From Liquidambar formosana (taxonomy: Eukaryota > Streptophyta > Magnoliopsida > Saxifragales > Altingiaceae): 64,000 nucleotides of DNA. The notes beneath the pieces are model-generated. The model saw only the letters and a program-made list of their open reading frames with translations. It was not told where the DNA came from and made no database searches. Each line of letters begins with the position of its first letter. The first letter of the stretch is position 1. Positions 45,805-57,506 of this stretch are shown piece by piece. The translations under genes and the position numbers were made by a program. The stretch lies in assembly GCA_039720395.1 (NCBI GenBank), contig CM077823.1:7678909-7742908 (forward strand), given 5' to 3'.

Positions 45805-46231
45805 CACTGGTGAATATTTGAAGTGGCAAAATATTCTAGCACATTTTACGGTCAACTTTGTTCTTGCCAGAATATTTGATTCATGATTATATCAGCCATA
45901 AAATTCTGAAAGTTTATAGAGGGGAAGGAGAGAAAGAAAATGGGATTGGCAGCAATCCTGGTTATATTGAACTCTTGAATGTTGTAATAATAAACTTGGT
46001 TAGAATTTTGAACCAATGTGTCCTCTCTATCATGCCTATTAAATTTATGATAACTTAATTTAATATGTGCATTTGGTGCAATAAAAAAATAGAATCAATT
46101 ATTTATCCAAAAAAAAATAAATAAATAATCAATTAGAAGCCAAAATGTGGTTACAAAATTATCAAACATGGAGAAGCAACCAGTCCAACAAAATCAGTAC
46201 TACCAACTCCCAGTGACTAAATTGGTTCTCT

Positions 46232-46266
<35 letters not shown>

Positions 46267-46269
46267 CTT

Positions 46270-46930
46270 TTTTTGGGCTATGATTTCTAATTTACTTTCT
46301 AGTTCATCCATGATGATTCTTTGTAGTTCCTAATTTCTCATACGCAAATCTCTGGCAAAGATTATCAATGGATTTTCCCTTTCCACCCCCATATGTTATG
46401 ATTCCTTCCATTTCGGTCTTTATCTTTTAAGACTACAAGCTTGTTGAGAATAACTTCTCTTCCCCCGGTTGAGGGTGTTTTCTTTCCTCAAGTCATATAT
46501 CGTTGAGTTGTCCTACACATATAAGCTCATCATGAGAAACACGAAAGTAGTCATTTAAATTATAACATTCAGAATCATTATGTTCTTTAATAGAAAGCGT
46601 GTCATGGAAGTACTCAACTCATCTATGTATTCCTGGTGCTCATATTCGTTGTCACTAGAGGGTTTAAGAGTCTTTTTATATTTTATTTTTGCTCTGAAAG
46701 TCAGTCTTACACTTTTTTTTGGTATAATTGGAGGGGTTTGAACCCCTAAACTATAGTAATCATACCCTTTACCTCAACCTTCCTCACCACTAGGCTAACT
46801 CTAGCAGCTTTGTTTTACACTTACACATTTTATTGAGTGAGTTATTAATGCTTTTAATAACTCCCTAGCATCGTTATTTTGACATGATGATGATTCATCA
46901 CTCTTTTTAATCCCAAGAGGCTTTTGTAGC
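46270..46930 (-). pseudogene. Decayed acidic/coiled-coil ORF, possibly Copia-type gag
   Basis: Broken minus-strand frames include KASWD followed in another frame by KSDESSSCQNNDARE, and SDNEYEHQEYIDE. Such acidic serine-rich segments follow the zinc knuckle in some Copia gag proteins. There is no intact domain, and a SINE (46715-46814) interrupts it. Weak; could be unrelated low-complexity sequence. A run of 34 T lies just left of it (46233-46266). Confidence 0.25.
46715..46814 (-). mobile_element. Short SINE, ~100 bp
   Basis: On the minus strand: A-box-like TTAGCCTAGTGGTGAGG, B-box GGTTCAAACCCC, then an A-rich tail (T run at 46713-46720). The 8-bp TTACACTT flanks it (46707-46714, 46815-46822). 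Compact and tRNA-like, but not a tRNA gene since it cannot form the cloverleaf arms. Confidence 0.6.
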
Positions 46931-46936
46931 TGTTAT

Positions 46937-48320
46937 CCCAAGTGAACAACCCTAGAGGGGGGGGGGGGTGAATGGAGTTTTAAGCTAACAATAGAATTTT
47001 ATGCAAACTTAAAATTATTTAGCACACAAGATATCACAACAATATAAATCAAGTGTAATATAAAGAGTTTAAGGGATAGAAAAGATTGCAAACAACGATT
47101 TAACGAGGTTCGGCTTCCCACCTACGTCCTCACCTCAAGAGTTCCGCCTGAGAATTCAAATCCACTATTACTCTCCTTCAAAGTGGAGCAGCAAACCTTT
47201 ACAAGTCTAGTATTTTCACCTAACACTAGCTCAACAACACTCTCCAAGTACCAAACTTAGGGTTATCACCAACCCTTGATTATAAGAATGTAGAAGATGA
47301 GATTTGTATACAAGAAAACTCTCTTCAAAACTAAATTACACAATAATGAAAACTCAACTCACTTCTAATGATAGCTCAATAAATGCTCTTGATGAAATTA
47401 GGGCTAGAAGATGAATAACAATGAATGCTCTTGTATTGGTTATCATAAATGCATTTGAATCATTATTTATATAAGCATTTTGAATAATATGACCGTTTGA
47501 AGTAATAAATGCCGGGAAAGAGCCATTTAGTGGCATTAAATGTACCAACAACCTTTCAAAAACTAGCCGTTAGAAGTCTGAGATCGCAAATTCAGTCTAT
47601 TGAATCATCAATTTAGTTAACTGATTTGCCAATTCAGTCGACTGAATTGGTGATTTAGTCGACTGATTCAGACAAAATCAGTTCTAACTTAAGCTTTTGC
47701 TCTCTAAAAAATTCAGTTGACTGATTTCAACTTTGAGTCGATCGAATCCTCAAATGAGTCGACTAAATCCTCTAATGAGTCGACTGAAATGGCAGTAAGC
47801 TCTAAAGTGTGATTTTCAAATAACTTTGTTCAATTAAGTCCATCAACACTTACTTAGGCCTTATGCAAATGGTAAAATCAATTGGTTTGAAGGTCCTAAG
47901 GTCCAACTAGGTCAATAGAGCGATTATTGAGCAACCATGAACAATTATATCCTAACACTCAACTTAAAACCATAAATGTCTTCAATGTAGATGCTCGCAT
48001 GGTCTTGAGTGTTTGGTGATTATTGATTGTGCTTTTTGTGCTCATGATCCCTTGTCCTTGTGCATGATGAAGCTTGAGTGTGCACTCCATTGCTTCCTTA
48101 CCTTAGTGAATGCTATAGGCTTCATTGTGATGTGCATATGACTAATATTACTTCATGTATGCTTGAAATGGATTGGAATACCTGACTTTGATTAATACTT
48201 AACAATTTAAATCATTAGGTACTTCACCAATCTTTTGTTATCATCAAAATCTCGGAAATGCCTATGGTTAAAAAACCTTTAAGGCCAACAATCTCCCCAT
48301 TTTTTATGATGACAAGCCAT
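46937..48320 (+). mobile_element. G-tract repeat element, copy 2 (with SalI-type palindrome cluster)
   Basis: A G12 run followed by TGAATGG (46957-46975) opens it, like copy 1. The block TTTAACGAGGTTCGGCTTCC (47099-47118) then CTACGTCCTC follows. Between about 47590 and 47785 lie about eight copies of CAGTCGACTGA or near variants, including the perfect TTCAGTCGACTGAA (47633-47646). The segment near 48290-48316 (CAATCTCCCC then ATGATGACAAG) probably marks the 3' side. There is no coding capacity. Ends and duplication were not found, so limits are approximate. Confidence 0.5.
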
Positions 48321-48619
48321 TGATGTTTTATAACAATAATGAATCAATATGAACAGGTATATGGAGCAAAAGCTCCCCCTCACTATATGCATAAATGGCA
48401 TATAATAAAAATCTCAAAGATATATCAATTAAGCACAAAATGTGTATACCATTAGCATAATCAATTATCCATGAGTACATATTCATAGGAGTTATAGTTA
48501 TAAAAACTAACTTTTAATGTAACTAAAACATGTCCATAAAACATCCATAAAACTATAATTAGTTTATAAAACATAAAACATAAAACATCCCAAAATATCT
48601 CCCCCCTTTTGTCATCAAA

Positions 48620-49170
48620 CAAAAAGCTAGGGATCCAAATCGATGTGTTCAGGAAAGGTAGGAGCATCTTGATCCTCAGGAGCTAGAGGAGGTGGAAGCA
48701 GGAGAAGTGGAGGTGCAGTGCGGCATGCATAGCGCTCAATAATAGTCAAGGAGTGTCGTACGATGCGCACATCAATCTCGGTCCTAGCAAAATGTTAGTC
48801 CACCTGAGTTGTGAAAATATCTCCATAGCGCTTAAGGGTATCCATGTCATTCTCCACCTAGAGCTGTTGGTTCTCAAGAGCAAATATGAGGTTCCCGATA
48901 TCACCAATATCACATGTCATGGAAACCTGGAGAGCATGAATGGCGTCCAGTACAGTCTGAATGCCCGAAATCAACTAAGATGGTGTTGTGGGTGCATCGG
49001 GTACAAGTATTTGCTGCTACTGTTGCTAAGGGGGCTCATAAATAAGTGGCTCATCATGTATATTCTCAGTGGCATGCCCACCCTATTCCTCTTGTTGCTC
49101 ATCTCCTCCTCTAAAAGGGATAGGATCAAAAGCCTTCTGTTCCTCATCCGTTTCCTCATCGGGGGCATCC
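48620..49170 (-). pseudogene. Decayed transposon-like ORF (acidic plus coiled-coil)
   Basis: On the minus strand one frame with several stops reads EEQKAFDPIPFRGGDEQQ, then LDAIHALQVSMTCDIGDIGN, EVENDMDTLKRYGDIFTTQV-like and RTEIDVRIVRHSLTIIERYA, ending PEDQDAPTFPEHIDLDP. The acidic, then helical, layout resembles the C-terminal part of plant transposon proteins often found next to Transposase_32-like domains. TTTGATGACAAAAGGGGGGA follows its end. No known catalytic motif. Confidence 0.35.
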
Positions 49171-49204
49171 TTGGAACCCAATCCCGAGAAGTGAACTTAT
49201 AGTG

Positions 49205-49610
49205 CATTTCTTATAATTCTTAATAAAATTCAATTCTCTCAAAATTCCTCCACTTTAGGCCAAATTTCAGTGCATGCATCAAAATCCCATGAAAACACTT
49301 TTAATTCCTTTCTCATTATAAATCCTTCCATTCCAAAAACTAGAATTCAAAAAAATAAATGAATTCTTTTCCATTCCCTCTAAATCCCTCCATTCCAAAC
49401 ACAACATTAATGAATCCAATTCTCTCGAAAATCCACCCTCTTAGCCCGGATTTTAATACATGTATTGAAATTTCATCAAACCATTATAATTCCTCTCTTT
49501 ATAAATCCCTCCATTCCAAATACTAGAATTGGGGTTTAGAATTTAGTTTCTTTCCATTTCTCCCAAATCCCTCCAAGCCTCCATTCCAACCAACCAGAGT
49601 GTACATTGCT
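49205..49610. repeat. Diverged duplication of a ~180-bp unit
   Basis: Blocks near 49228-49345 and 49417-49530 share AATTCTCTC-AAAATCC, ATAAATCC-TCCATTCCAAA-ACTAGAATT and similar. A third partial copy follows. Non-coding, C/T-rich on this strand. Confidence 0.6.
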
Positions 49611-50237
49611 AAAAAGTGAAAAAAACTATTTGTGGATGGTGTTTAATTGTGTGGGAAAGGATTTGGTATTGTAAAAGGACCATGCTATTCGTGATCACAC
49701 AGTTAGTATGTTGCCAGCCATATAATCATACACTATTCATTGTGTATGATCACATGATTGACAACACACCAACCGTATGATCACACACAGCATGATGCTG
49801 TAACAGCACCAAATCCAAATCCTAATTGCGTCGGGATTCTTTAGTTTCCATTAATAGTTTACATTTCTTTGTCATAGTCAGTAAGATGCCACAATGTATG
49901 TAATCTAAGGCAATGCTCCATCTTGCACATGGTAACAAGCTCAGTGTCAGCATGCCCTAACTATAATGGGCACGCCAAAATAGTTGGGGCAGGTTGACAA
50001 TTGGTGGGCACACCAAACTTTAGAAAGTGTACCTATTACATGTGAAATTTATTTATTAGGAGAATAAACAAATTTAGAGAATGGGCAAAGTAATGTATTG
50101 TGCTATTCTATTTTACATGTTTAAAAACAAATGTTACAATGCCAACATAAGCTCAAATTTAGAGAGTTAGCAAAATTATAGCCTCGGTGCAAACATCACA
50201 AGACATTTTTTCACAAACAAACCAAGTGGAAGCTAAC
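49611..50237. other. Non-coding stretch with a small inverted repeat
   Basis: No gene seen. ATAATCATACACTATTCATT and TGTGTATGATCACA (49726-49754) form an imperfect hairpin. Related TATGATCACAC motifs recur at 49694 and 49788. Confidence 0.45.
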
Positions 50238-51830
50238 TCATCTATTGTTTAGAAAGCAATTATGAAGCATAAATCATTAATAAGAAGAGGAATTAGATGG
50301 AGAGTTGGAAATGGATAAAACAATTGGTTCTGGTTGGATAATTGGGTATACTCTAAGCCTCAATACGAAATGATTCATGTAGAAAATTAAGATAGCATTA
50401 ACGCTAATCTCAAAGTTGTTGATTTTATTGATCAAGAGCATCGATGTTGGAACACCATATTACTAAAGGAAATTCTGCCAGATGACATTGTTAATGACAT
50501 TATTGTTGTACCCATTCCTATGCAGTGTTTGGACGACAAATTTTGCTAGGGTTTCTCTAATGATGGCAATTTCTCTGTTAAATCAGCTACATGGCTTCAT
50601 AATGGTAATGACCATTTGGATCATCCTAAAGCTAAAACACTTAATAAGGTTTGGAAACTTAATGTTCTACCTCGTATACAGTTCTTTATGTGGCTTCTTA
50701 TTAGAAATAGTCTCCCTACAAAAAGCTTTTCATTAAAAAGAGGGATAAAATTATATATGGACTGCCAATTTTGCAAAAATAATTTAGAGGACATTAATCA
50801 TATCTTTTTTAGATGTCCATTCACTATGGATATTTGGTTACATATCTCTCAATCGTGTCTTATTCCGAATAAGTATCATGGCTCTTTTAGTGATTGGTTA
50901 GAAATCTTGTTTTATAATCAAGGTCTTTATGTTACATAATCGTGTCCTTTGGTCTATGTTACATATGTGGGCTTCCTCATTTGTGTGTTGTGTGTGTGTA
51001 TTTCCTATGTGTGTTTAGCAAAAAAAAAAAAGTCTTTATAAATGGAAATATCTTAATTTTTTGGAAAAAATTGCTATAATTTGTTGGTCCATTTGGAATC
51101 ATAGAAATCAAGTGATATTTGAAGGTCATAAACCTAACCTCGTTGTAGTTGTGGAGGAGGCGGCAAAATTTTTCAGGGAAATTAATTGTAATGGATATAA
51201 ATACCTTTTAATTAACAATACTAATTATTATAGGAGCTTGTATTCTTCTACTTTATCTTGCAGGTCTATAACTTGGGATGCTCCTCCTTCTCAATGGATG
51301 AAATTCAATTTTGACAGTTCAAGAAAGCATAATCAGAAAAAGGCTACTGGTGGATTCATCATTCGAGATGAGTGTGGTAAAGTTTTGGTGGCAGCTTCAT
51401 TTAATCTAGGTAATGCTTCAGTTCTAGTCGCAGAGTGCATTGCTCTTAGAAATGGCTTAATTAAAGCAAGTCGGAAAGGCATTAGACGTCTTTAGATTGA
51501 AGGAGATTTCCAGTTAGTTGGTAATTAATGCAATATGTGGAACTATTCCGCATTATTGGAGCTTTGATAATCTTGTTCAGGATATTCGGAACCTACTATC
51601 TACATTTGATCAGGTAGCTATTAGGCATGTGTTTAGGCAAGTGAATAAGGTTGTTGATTGTGTTGCAAGTTTGGGTTATGAATGTAATGATACTTGTATT
51701 TGGGAAAATAGGTTTTCTAGAAAACTTTGGTCAATTATTCAAGAAGATTATCATGATGTTTCTTCTATTAGATGTAAACGTTACTTTAATTCTGAATGAA
51801 AATTCCTTTCCTTCAAAAAATAAATAAATA
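50238..51830 (+). pseudogene. 5'-truncated LINE: zinc-binding (zf-RVT) and RNase H domains
   Basis: Frames show VWKLNVLPRIQFFMWLLIRN and MDCQFCKNNLEDINHIFFRC (zf-RVT, C-x-x-C ... H-x-x-x-x-C). They continue with EKIAIICWSIWNHRNQVIFE, then the RNase H domain: PPSQWMKFNFDSS, FIIRDECGKV, VAECIALRNG, and after a stop and a 1-nt shift IEGDFQLV, VIRHVFRQVNKVVDCVASLG-like. A TAG (51493-51495) precedes IEGD. The region ends with an A-rich tail near 51817-51830. A 101-bp insert with its own duplication sits at 50931-51031. RT and endonuclease are absent. Confidence 0.75.
50931..51031 (+). mobile_element. 101-bp severely truncated LINE-tail insertion
   Basis: The segment ends in a 12-A tail after TGTGTGTATTTCCTATGTGTG and is flanked by GTCTTTAT on both sides (50923-50930 and 51032-51039). 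Conceptual removal of insert plus one duplication leaves the surrounding LINE frame open. This supports a separate target-primed retroposition into the older LINE. Confidence 0.8.
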
Positions 51831-52004
51831 AACCAAGTGGGTCTTCGTGGATAATTCCAACCCCAAAGCTACAAGTTTCACAACGAAACCTCAATTCAAC
51901 AAAAAATGATATCACTTTATTATTCCAACAAACTTCAAACAAAATTTCTAGCATGTTAACTCAAAATAAATGGGAAAGTTACATAACTAAATCCATCATC
52001 TATT

Positions 52005-52202
52005 TGTCCATGCGGGGTTGGTCGAGTGGCGGTTAGACCCTATGTATGCTTTCCAAATGTCATCATTTTGACTATTTGTAGAAATTGTTGTTAGTGTGGG
52101 TATGAAGTGTTTTACACGAACTATTAGGGGATTAGTCTAACTCAAAACCTTGGTGGGAGTAAGGCGTAGGATACCCTTATTATTTATTTATTTATTAAAA
52201 AA
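52005..52202 (+). mobile_element. SINE with 16-bp target duplication
   Basis: AAATCCATCATCTATT flanks the element (51989-52004 and 52203-52218). The body starts with a tRNA-like GGGGTTGGTCGAGTGGCGG (A-box TGGTCGAGTGG, as in tRNA-Ser/Leu). It ends with TTATTTATTTATTTATTAAA and an A run. Length 198 bp. Confidence 0.85.
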
Positions 52203-52317
52203 AAATCCATCATCTATTAAGTAGTGTTCGCAACGAAATTGGAGGTTGGATCTTGTCTGGGTCAATTAGACCCTAAAAACATTCAGGAAACATACCAAAA
52301 CTTTCATAAAAGTAATA

Positions 52318-52566
52318 CTCCTTCTGTCCCACTTGTTTGATAATAATTTCCATTTTGGGAAGACCCAAAATGTTTGTTAATCAAGACAAAAAAATTATTT
52401 TACTTTCCCAATGTGCCCCTTCATATATTTAAAATTACAATTACTCAAATTATAATACAAAATAAAGTAAAATGATAAAATTAGAAAGTTGAAATTTATG
52501 AGTCACATGACTATGTACTAAACATTGTCAAAGTAGCTTGAACAATTTAAAACAAAGTGAGTAGTA
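52318..52566. mobile_element. Possible Stowaway-like (Tc1/mariner) MITE
   Basis: The left end CTCCTTCTGTCCCACTTGTT, preceded by TA, is close to the usual Stowaway end (CTCCCTCCGTCCC). The right end, read in complement, is CTACTCACTTTGTTTTAAAT preceded by TA. The ends match only in part, so the right boundary is uncertain. Non-coding. Confidence 0.45.
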
Positions 52567-53735
52567 GTATATGTACAAAGTAGTTTAGTAGTATACATTT
52601 TTAAATTATCCAAATGGAAGATTCAAGATTAATCGATGTGTCTGATGTGCTAACTACTAACATTAACCCATAAGATCCTGTTAAGAAACATGTTGTTTCA
52701 TAAAGACAAAACGTATTGTCCAAACACCATCCTTGCATTAGAAAAAAAAAAGAAAAAAAAAAAAGATAGGTAGCATCTTGTGCCACTATATCATTCTTGA
52801 ACAGCTATCCTAGGTGGGTATCAAATATAATAATAAAAAGGAAATAAATATAACACATATAAGTGAAATCTCCGAGGGGTAAATATAACAAAGTTTCTAA
52901 ATTAATGACTAATTATTTTCTCAAAAGACGTGCAAACTTAAACAAAAGCATGAGGCAACTTGAAGGGACACCTAGCACCACCAATTCAAATTATAGTATT
53001 ATACAAGTACCATTATAAAAAGAAAATCCTAACAAGCTGACCAAACCTCCCAACAACACAACAAATATGGGATCTTCTCTACCATAATTTTATGTTTTCA
53101 TAAACACAGAAATACTTCAAGGCCTATCAATATTTTGCCAGTAACTAGGATTACATCATGGGAAAAAAAATGGTTTTAAAAAGTCACCCCAGTAACACCA
53201 ACTAGGGTTAGGGTTTAGGTGACATGATGTTGACATATAATTATATACTGTATTCACTACTTTAATCTCAGGAAGGGTTAACTGACGATGATTAATTCCA
53301 TGTGTGAAAAGTCTAAATCCAAATTTAATTTGTCAAATGCCAGATCCCTAGCTTAGTGGCACTTGATTCCCCCCATTCTAAAGGTGTACCATTCTTTTCA
53401 TTTAGAAAGAAACCAGAACCTCTATGATCTTAGCATACATGGAAAAGAAATAGTTAATTAAATTAATATTGAAAAGAAGTATTTGGGTTGCAGATGAGGT
53501 TAACCCCACGAATTGGGTCATCCTAGCATGAGACATTTGTTCTCAAGCTAGGGAGACACTAACAATTGAGACTCTAACCAATTTTTTCATCATACAAATG
53601 CTTTGGAATTCAGAATTTACTGAACAGCATCCTATAATTTTCCAATCAAGTTACGCAAAGGTAATTCCAACTTTCTTCTCACATTTATCTTTGCTAAGTA
53701 GATTATTATTTTACAAAAGGCAGAAGATCGATATG
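52567..53735. other. Non-coding stretch
   Basis: No gene or bounded repeat recognised. It is AT-rich, with an A/G homopolymer patch at 52740-52765. Confidence 0.5.
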
Positions 53736-54530
53736 CTAATCCAGGGATACTAATATCTCTAAGACATTAGCTTTCAAGGCAGATTTTAGACCGTGAAGCA
53801 AGCCAACAACTTCTGCAACCAGAGCACGTACCTGAACCCTGCTTGAGTGCAGAGCAACAAAAAGAGAGAGCACCTCCCAGATCAAACAAAATGGCTTCCC
53901 CAGTAACAAAATTTTTCCCTTCCTTGTAAGCTCCATCGCAAAAATGCTTCCAAAAACTCCCCTCATCAACAGGCAAAAGAGGGGAACAAGGCCATGCATC
54001 CTCAACCCACCAGAACCTGCATTGGCAAAGTTTGAGCCAGAGCAAAGATATTATCCTCAAGAATTCTATAAACATGGCAAGCTGGTTTATTAATGCAGGG
54101 ATTATTGTGTCTAAAAACAACTCTATTCCACTCCAACCATATTGCCCACCTCACTGAAAATTTGACTGAACGGATCCATTAACAATCAGTGCCCAGCATA
54201 GAAGAATCAACCTTAGGAAATAACCAATCACAGAGTTGAACATTTGGAAAATTCTCTAAATGAACAAAGGGGGGAAGCAAACAAAACCTGGCGAGAGAAA
54301 GGTCAGCTCAAAAAGAGATCATAAACTAACTCTTCATGAGACTTAAACATAAGGCACAATATGTCCATCTCCATAACCCTATCTCTCAGAATTTTGAAAA
54401 CAGGCACTGTATCCTAGAGGTATTTCCAAATAAACATTCTGAACTTTGGTTGGACAGGAGTATTCAAAAGTTGCTTCCAACAAAAGGTGGAAACTACCAA
54501 AAGGGAGGATGACACTCTGCTGGAGAATCC
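53736..54530 (-). pseudogene. LINE ORF2 C-terminal relic (zf-RVT and RNase H)
   Basis: From 54530 downward the broken frames give FCWKQLLNTPVQPKFRMFIW, then PVFKILRDRVMEMDILCLMF (zf-RVT context). Further on come HFCDGAYKEGKNFVTGEAIL and, in another frame, VQVRALVAEVVGLLHGLKSA (the RNase H segment with the catalytic Glu in AE-x-x-G-L). At least three frame changes. Plant L1-type LINE, 5'-truncated. Confidence 0.6.
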
Positions 54531-54889
54531 GTCAGTCATATTTTTGGCGAAATTCAGTGTATTTTTGTTACATAAATTTTCTCGGCACAAAACTAAAAGT
54601 CTATGTATGAACCAATTGTGCCTAATAAATTCATACAGCTTTACAAAACTGACTAATAAACCACACAAAGACAAAAACATACCAAGCAAATCATATTACA
54701 CTTCTAGTTTTCAAGTTTCAATGGAAGGTACTAGCTGAAAGAAAAAATGCCAAGAAGCTAATGCGTATTGTCTTGGGAAGCCAAGTCAATTGGGCATTGG
54801 GGGGATGTTTAGAGGTTCTAAAAAAGAAGGTTTATGAGTTTTCTTTGCCAGTAGGAGAAGGAATTGCCTTAAAAGGTTGATAATGCTAA

Positions 54890-55260
54890 TTTGTAGGGGT
54901 TACGGAAGCTAAGAGGCCGAGTTTAACTAATTTGATTGTGGAGGGTGACTCTTCATTGTTACTAGGAGGGTGAGAGCCAGAAGGATTGGTGCTTGGAGGT
55001 TTGCGAAATTTTATAGGGAAATTTTGGATTTAGTGAACCTCTTGCAAGTTCAAGTGCATTGGGTGGCTAAAATGGGGCTGTGGGTGATGGAGCTTGCTAT
55101 AGGAGGGCTGCTATTTTTTTACAGACTTATCGCGGGCATTTCTTTTCCTCAATAAGACCTTCTTCTTTTTTTTTTGTTTCACGCAGTTTTGCTCTTGGTT
55201 TTGCTTGTAAATCTTTCCTTTTGTCGTCAAATTCTTTGTATTTATTAAAAAAAAAAAAAG
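54890..55260 (+). pseudogene. 5'-truncated LINE 3' end, plus strand
   Basis: SLTNLIVEGDSSLLL, then after a stop RRIGAWRFAKFYREILDLVN and VQVHWVAK, resemble the end of a LINE RNase H domain. The region continues into a UTR and a 13-A tail at 55246-55258. It faces the minus-strand LINE relic at 53736-54530 5' end to 5' end. Confidence 0.5.
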
Positions 55261-55613
55261 AATTAATAATAATAATTCCAAGAAATACCAAAAGTACCAA
55301 AAAGAATACAAAGAATTCAATAGATGGGTAGATGGGGATAAAATATCATACAACTACCATCACATACATGTGTATGAATATGATATTCCTCAATCAAGCA
55401 TAACAAACCAATAAAATCATCCAACATCACAATAACATTCAAATTAAACAAAACTGTGAAAAGGGTATTCCTCAATCAATGATGTTAACAACCTGATAAA
55501 AACGCAGACCTCACACTAACATTCATGTTTACATTTTTTAGTCCTTTCCGTCCCTTTTTTTTTTCTTTTTTTGAGACTGTTTTCATATTAATCTTACCGG
55601 GGGAAAAAAATAC

Positions 55614-55689
<76 letters not shown>

Positions 55690-56202
55690 AAAATAATAAT
55701 CATAGAAGGAACCAAGCACCCAAGTATGGATGAAATTGAAAAGTTTTAGGTTTCCTAAAAAATGTAATAACTGATATATTTATTCAGGTGGCTCGGACCT
55801 CTTTTTTCCTTTTGTAATCTTCTCTGTTCTTTATTAATATAATTTGTCTCTGTTGTTGATCAAAATATATATATAAAATGCCTACCTAAAAGTTATAAGC
55901 AGTACATAAAATGCTTTCCAAAAATTGTTCAAATCAACCGAAACCGTTTGAAAAAGAAAAAAAAAAAAAAAAAAGGAAGGTTTCAAACATAGTGTCCATA
56001 ATCACTTACGACTATTTGAAATAAAAGATTCAGATATCAATTAAAGCATAACAGAAGGAGTTAAGCAAAATATGTTCTACACTACTGACTAGTATGTATC
56101 TTCAGGGGTACGGTCATTTTCTTCATCTTTATCTTCTTTTTCTTCTTCTCCGAGATATTCTGGGTCCTTCTTGTGCATATAAGCCTCCATTCGTAGTAGG
56201 CC
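55261..56202. other. Non-coding stretch with a long TA microsatellite
   Basis: No gene seen; contains the (TA)34 tract and an A run at 55955-55975. Confidence 0.5.
55620..55687. repeat. (TA)34 microsatellite
   Basis: An uninterrupted 68-bp TA dinucleotide tract. Open frames over it encode Tyr-Ile repeats only. Confidence 0.95.
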
Positions 56203-56603
56203 CTAGGAGATCACTTCTATCTGGACAGATCTTGTGGCCATTGAGACTTTAGGCCCCTTAAAAAACGACGACGCTACAGCTTGAGATTGTACAGCTTTTC
56301 CTTTGCTAGTGGTCTCATCGAAACCCATTTTGAGTACGGTAGTGGCTGAAATAGGTGACAGAGGATATACAGGCACACAGTTTGCACTAAAACAACGCCA
56401 CAATCTTTGCATATGAGACACACTAAACCCCCAAATAGAAGACTTCTTCCACTCGTCACATTAACCATAACTTTCCAAATAATCAAAGCTGGATCGAGGA
56501 CATACCCCTTTGCAATGCACCAGAGAATATAGACCACATCCGCACTGGCATCATTCATATGACCTCCTTTGGGGACTAGATTATTCAAAATCATTATGCT
56601 CAT
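56203..56603 (-). pseudogene. Transposase_32-like plant transposon protein relic
   Basis: The frame from 56603 reads VPKGGHMNDASADVVYILWC, IAKGYVLDPALIIWKVM and SLLFGGLVCLICKDCGVV. It resembles the 'putative plant transposon protein' domain, where a short helix precedes a G-x-x-[IV]-x-x-G-x-x-I segment and a hydrophobic L-[IV]-x-x-[LI]-C motif. After a frame change the tail reads VLKMGFDETTSKGKAVQSQA and an acidic EEEKEDKDEEND end near 56130. No enzymatic motif is known for this family. Confidence 0.4.
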
Positions 56604-57304
56604 GATACTGTATTTGGGAAGTAATTAAGAACTTCCTTTCCAATGTATTGTGCCACACTACCTTATGCCAACAAATCTTTTCAGTGGCAATCATTCTTTT
56701 GAGCTTGGAATATGATGGTGGTGGGTATGCTCGAGGATCAGAACTTCAGCAGGCCATGTGAGTTTGAGCAGCTGGGCTATATTCCTGTTTCCGCCTTAAA
56801 AATAGCATTTTTTGGTAATTAGTGAAAAGCCAATGGGATATGGCCAATTATGGTTAATTAGTTGAGAGCATGTGTGGTTTGATTTGGTCAAAAAAGAAGT
56901 GGGGAAGTGTTAATTTTTATTTATCACATGTGTTTTATATGATTTTAGTGGTAACTAACTACTCCAGTAAAAAAGAAGGAAGTAAAGATCATGAAAGTTG
57001 TAATTACCTACTACTACATCCAACATGGCACCACTCAAGCAAAAATCAAGAAAGTGCAGCTCACTAATTCAAGCATGTGCAGTAGAAATTCAGTAATTAA
57101 TGAAACACTCCCAACATCTATAAATGGCACAAGTGAAGACCAAAAAAGGGTTCCACAACCACCATTCTTCATAGGATTCTATCTAAATTAAGAGTAGTTT
57201 AGATTACTTTCAAATCTCTCTCTACTTTCCAATCCTCATTGTAATTTGCTTTCAAGATGTGTTCATGAACTCTTGTTGCTCGTCATAATTTGTAACAAAT
57301 TTAT
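56604..57304. other. Non-coding stretch
   Basis: No gene or bounded repeat recognised; short unrelated open frames only. Confidence 0.5.
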
Positions 57305-57499
57305 TGAGAATAAATTAATTTCTACACAAATTCATTGATACATTACCATACAAATATATAGGAAAAGAAGGAAGAATCTAGAGTATATACATAAGGAAAG
57401 AAAAATCAAATCCTAGATCTGCTGCAATTATTACAGATCATATCCTATAATTTGCAAATCAAATCCCGGAAGTTTGCTCTGCTAAGGTCAACTCCAATA
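57305..57499 (-). repeat. Probable 3' LTR of a Copia element
   Basis: On the minus strand it follows a polypurine tract (CTTGAGGGGGAG, 57511-57500). It starts TATTGGAGTTGACC (usual TG mutated to TA) and runs to about TTTATTCTCA at 57305. The right limit is set by the polypurine tract; the left limit is a guess from the CA end and lacks a confirming duplication. Confidence 0.5.
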
Positions 57500-57506
57500 C
57501 TCCCCC

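Noticed and set aside
55485..55715. Tyr-Ile repeat frame
   Set aside because: Caused by the (TA)34 microsatellite.
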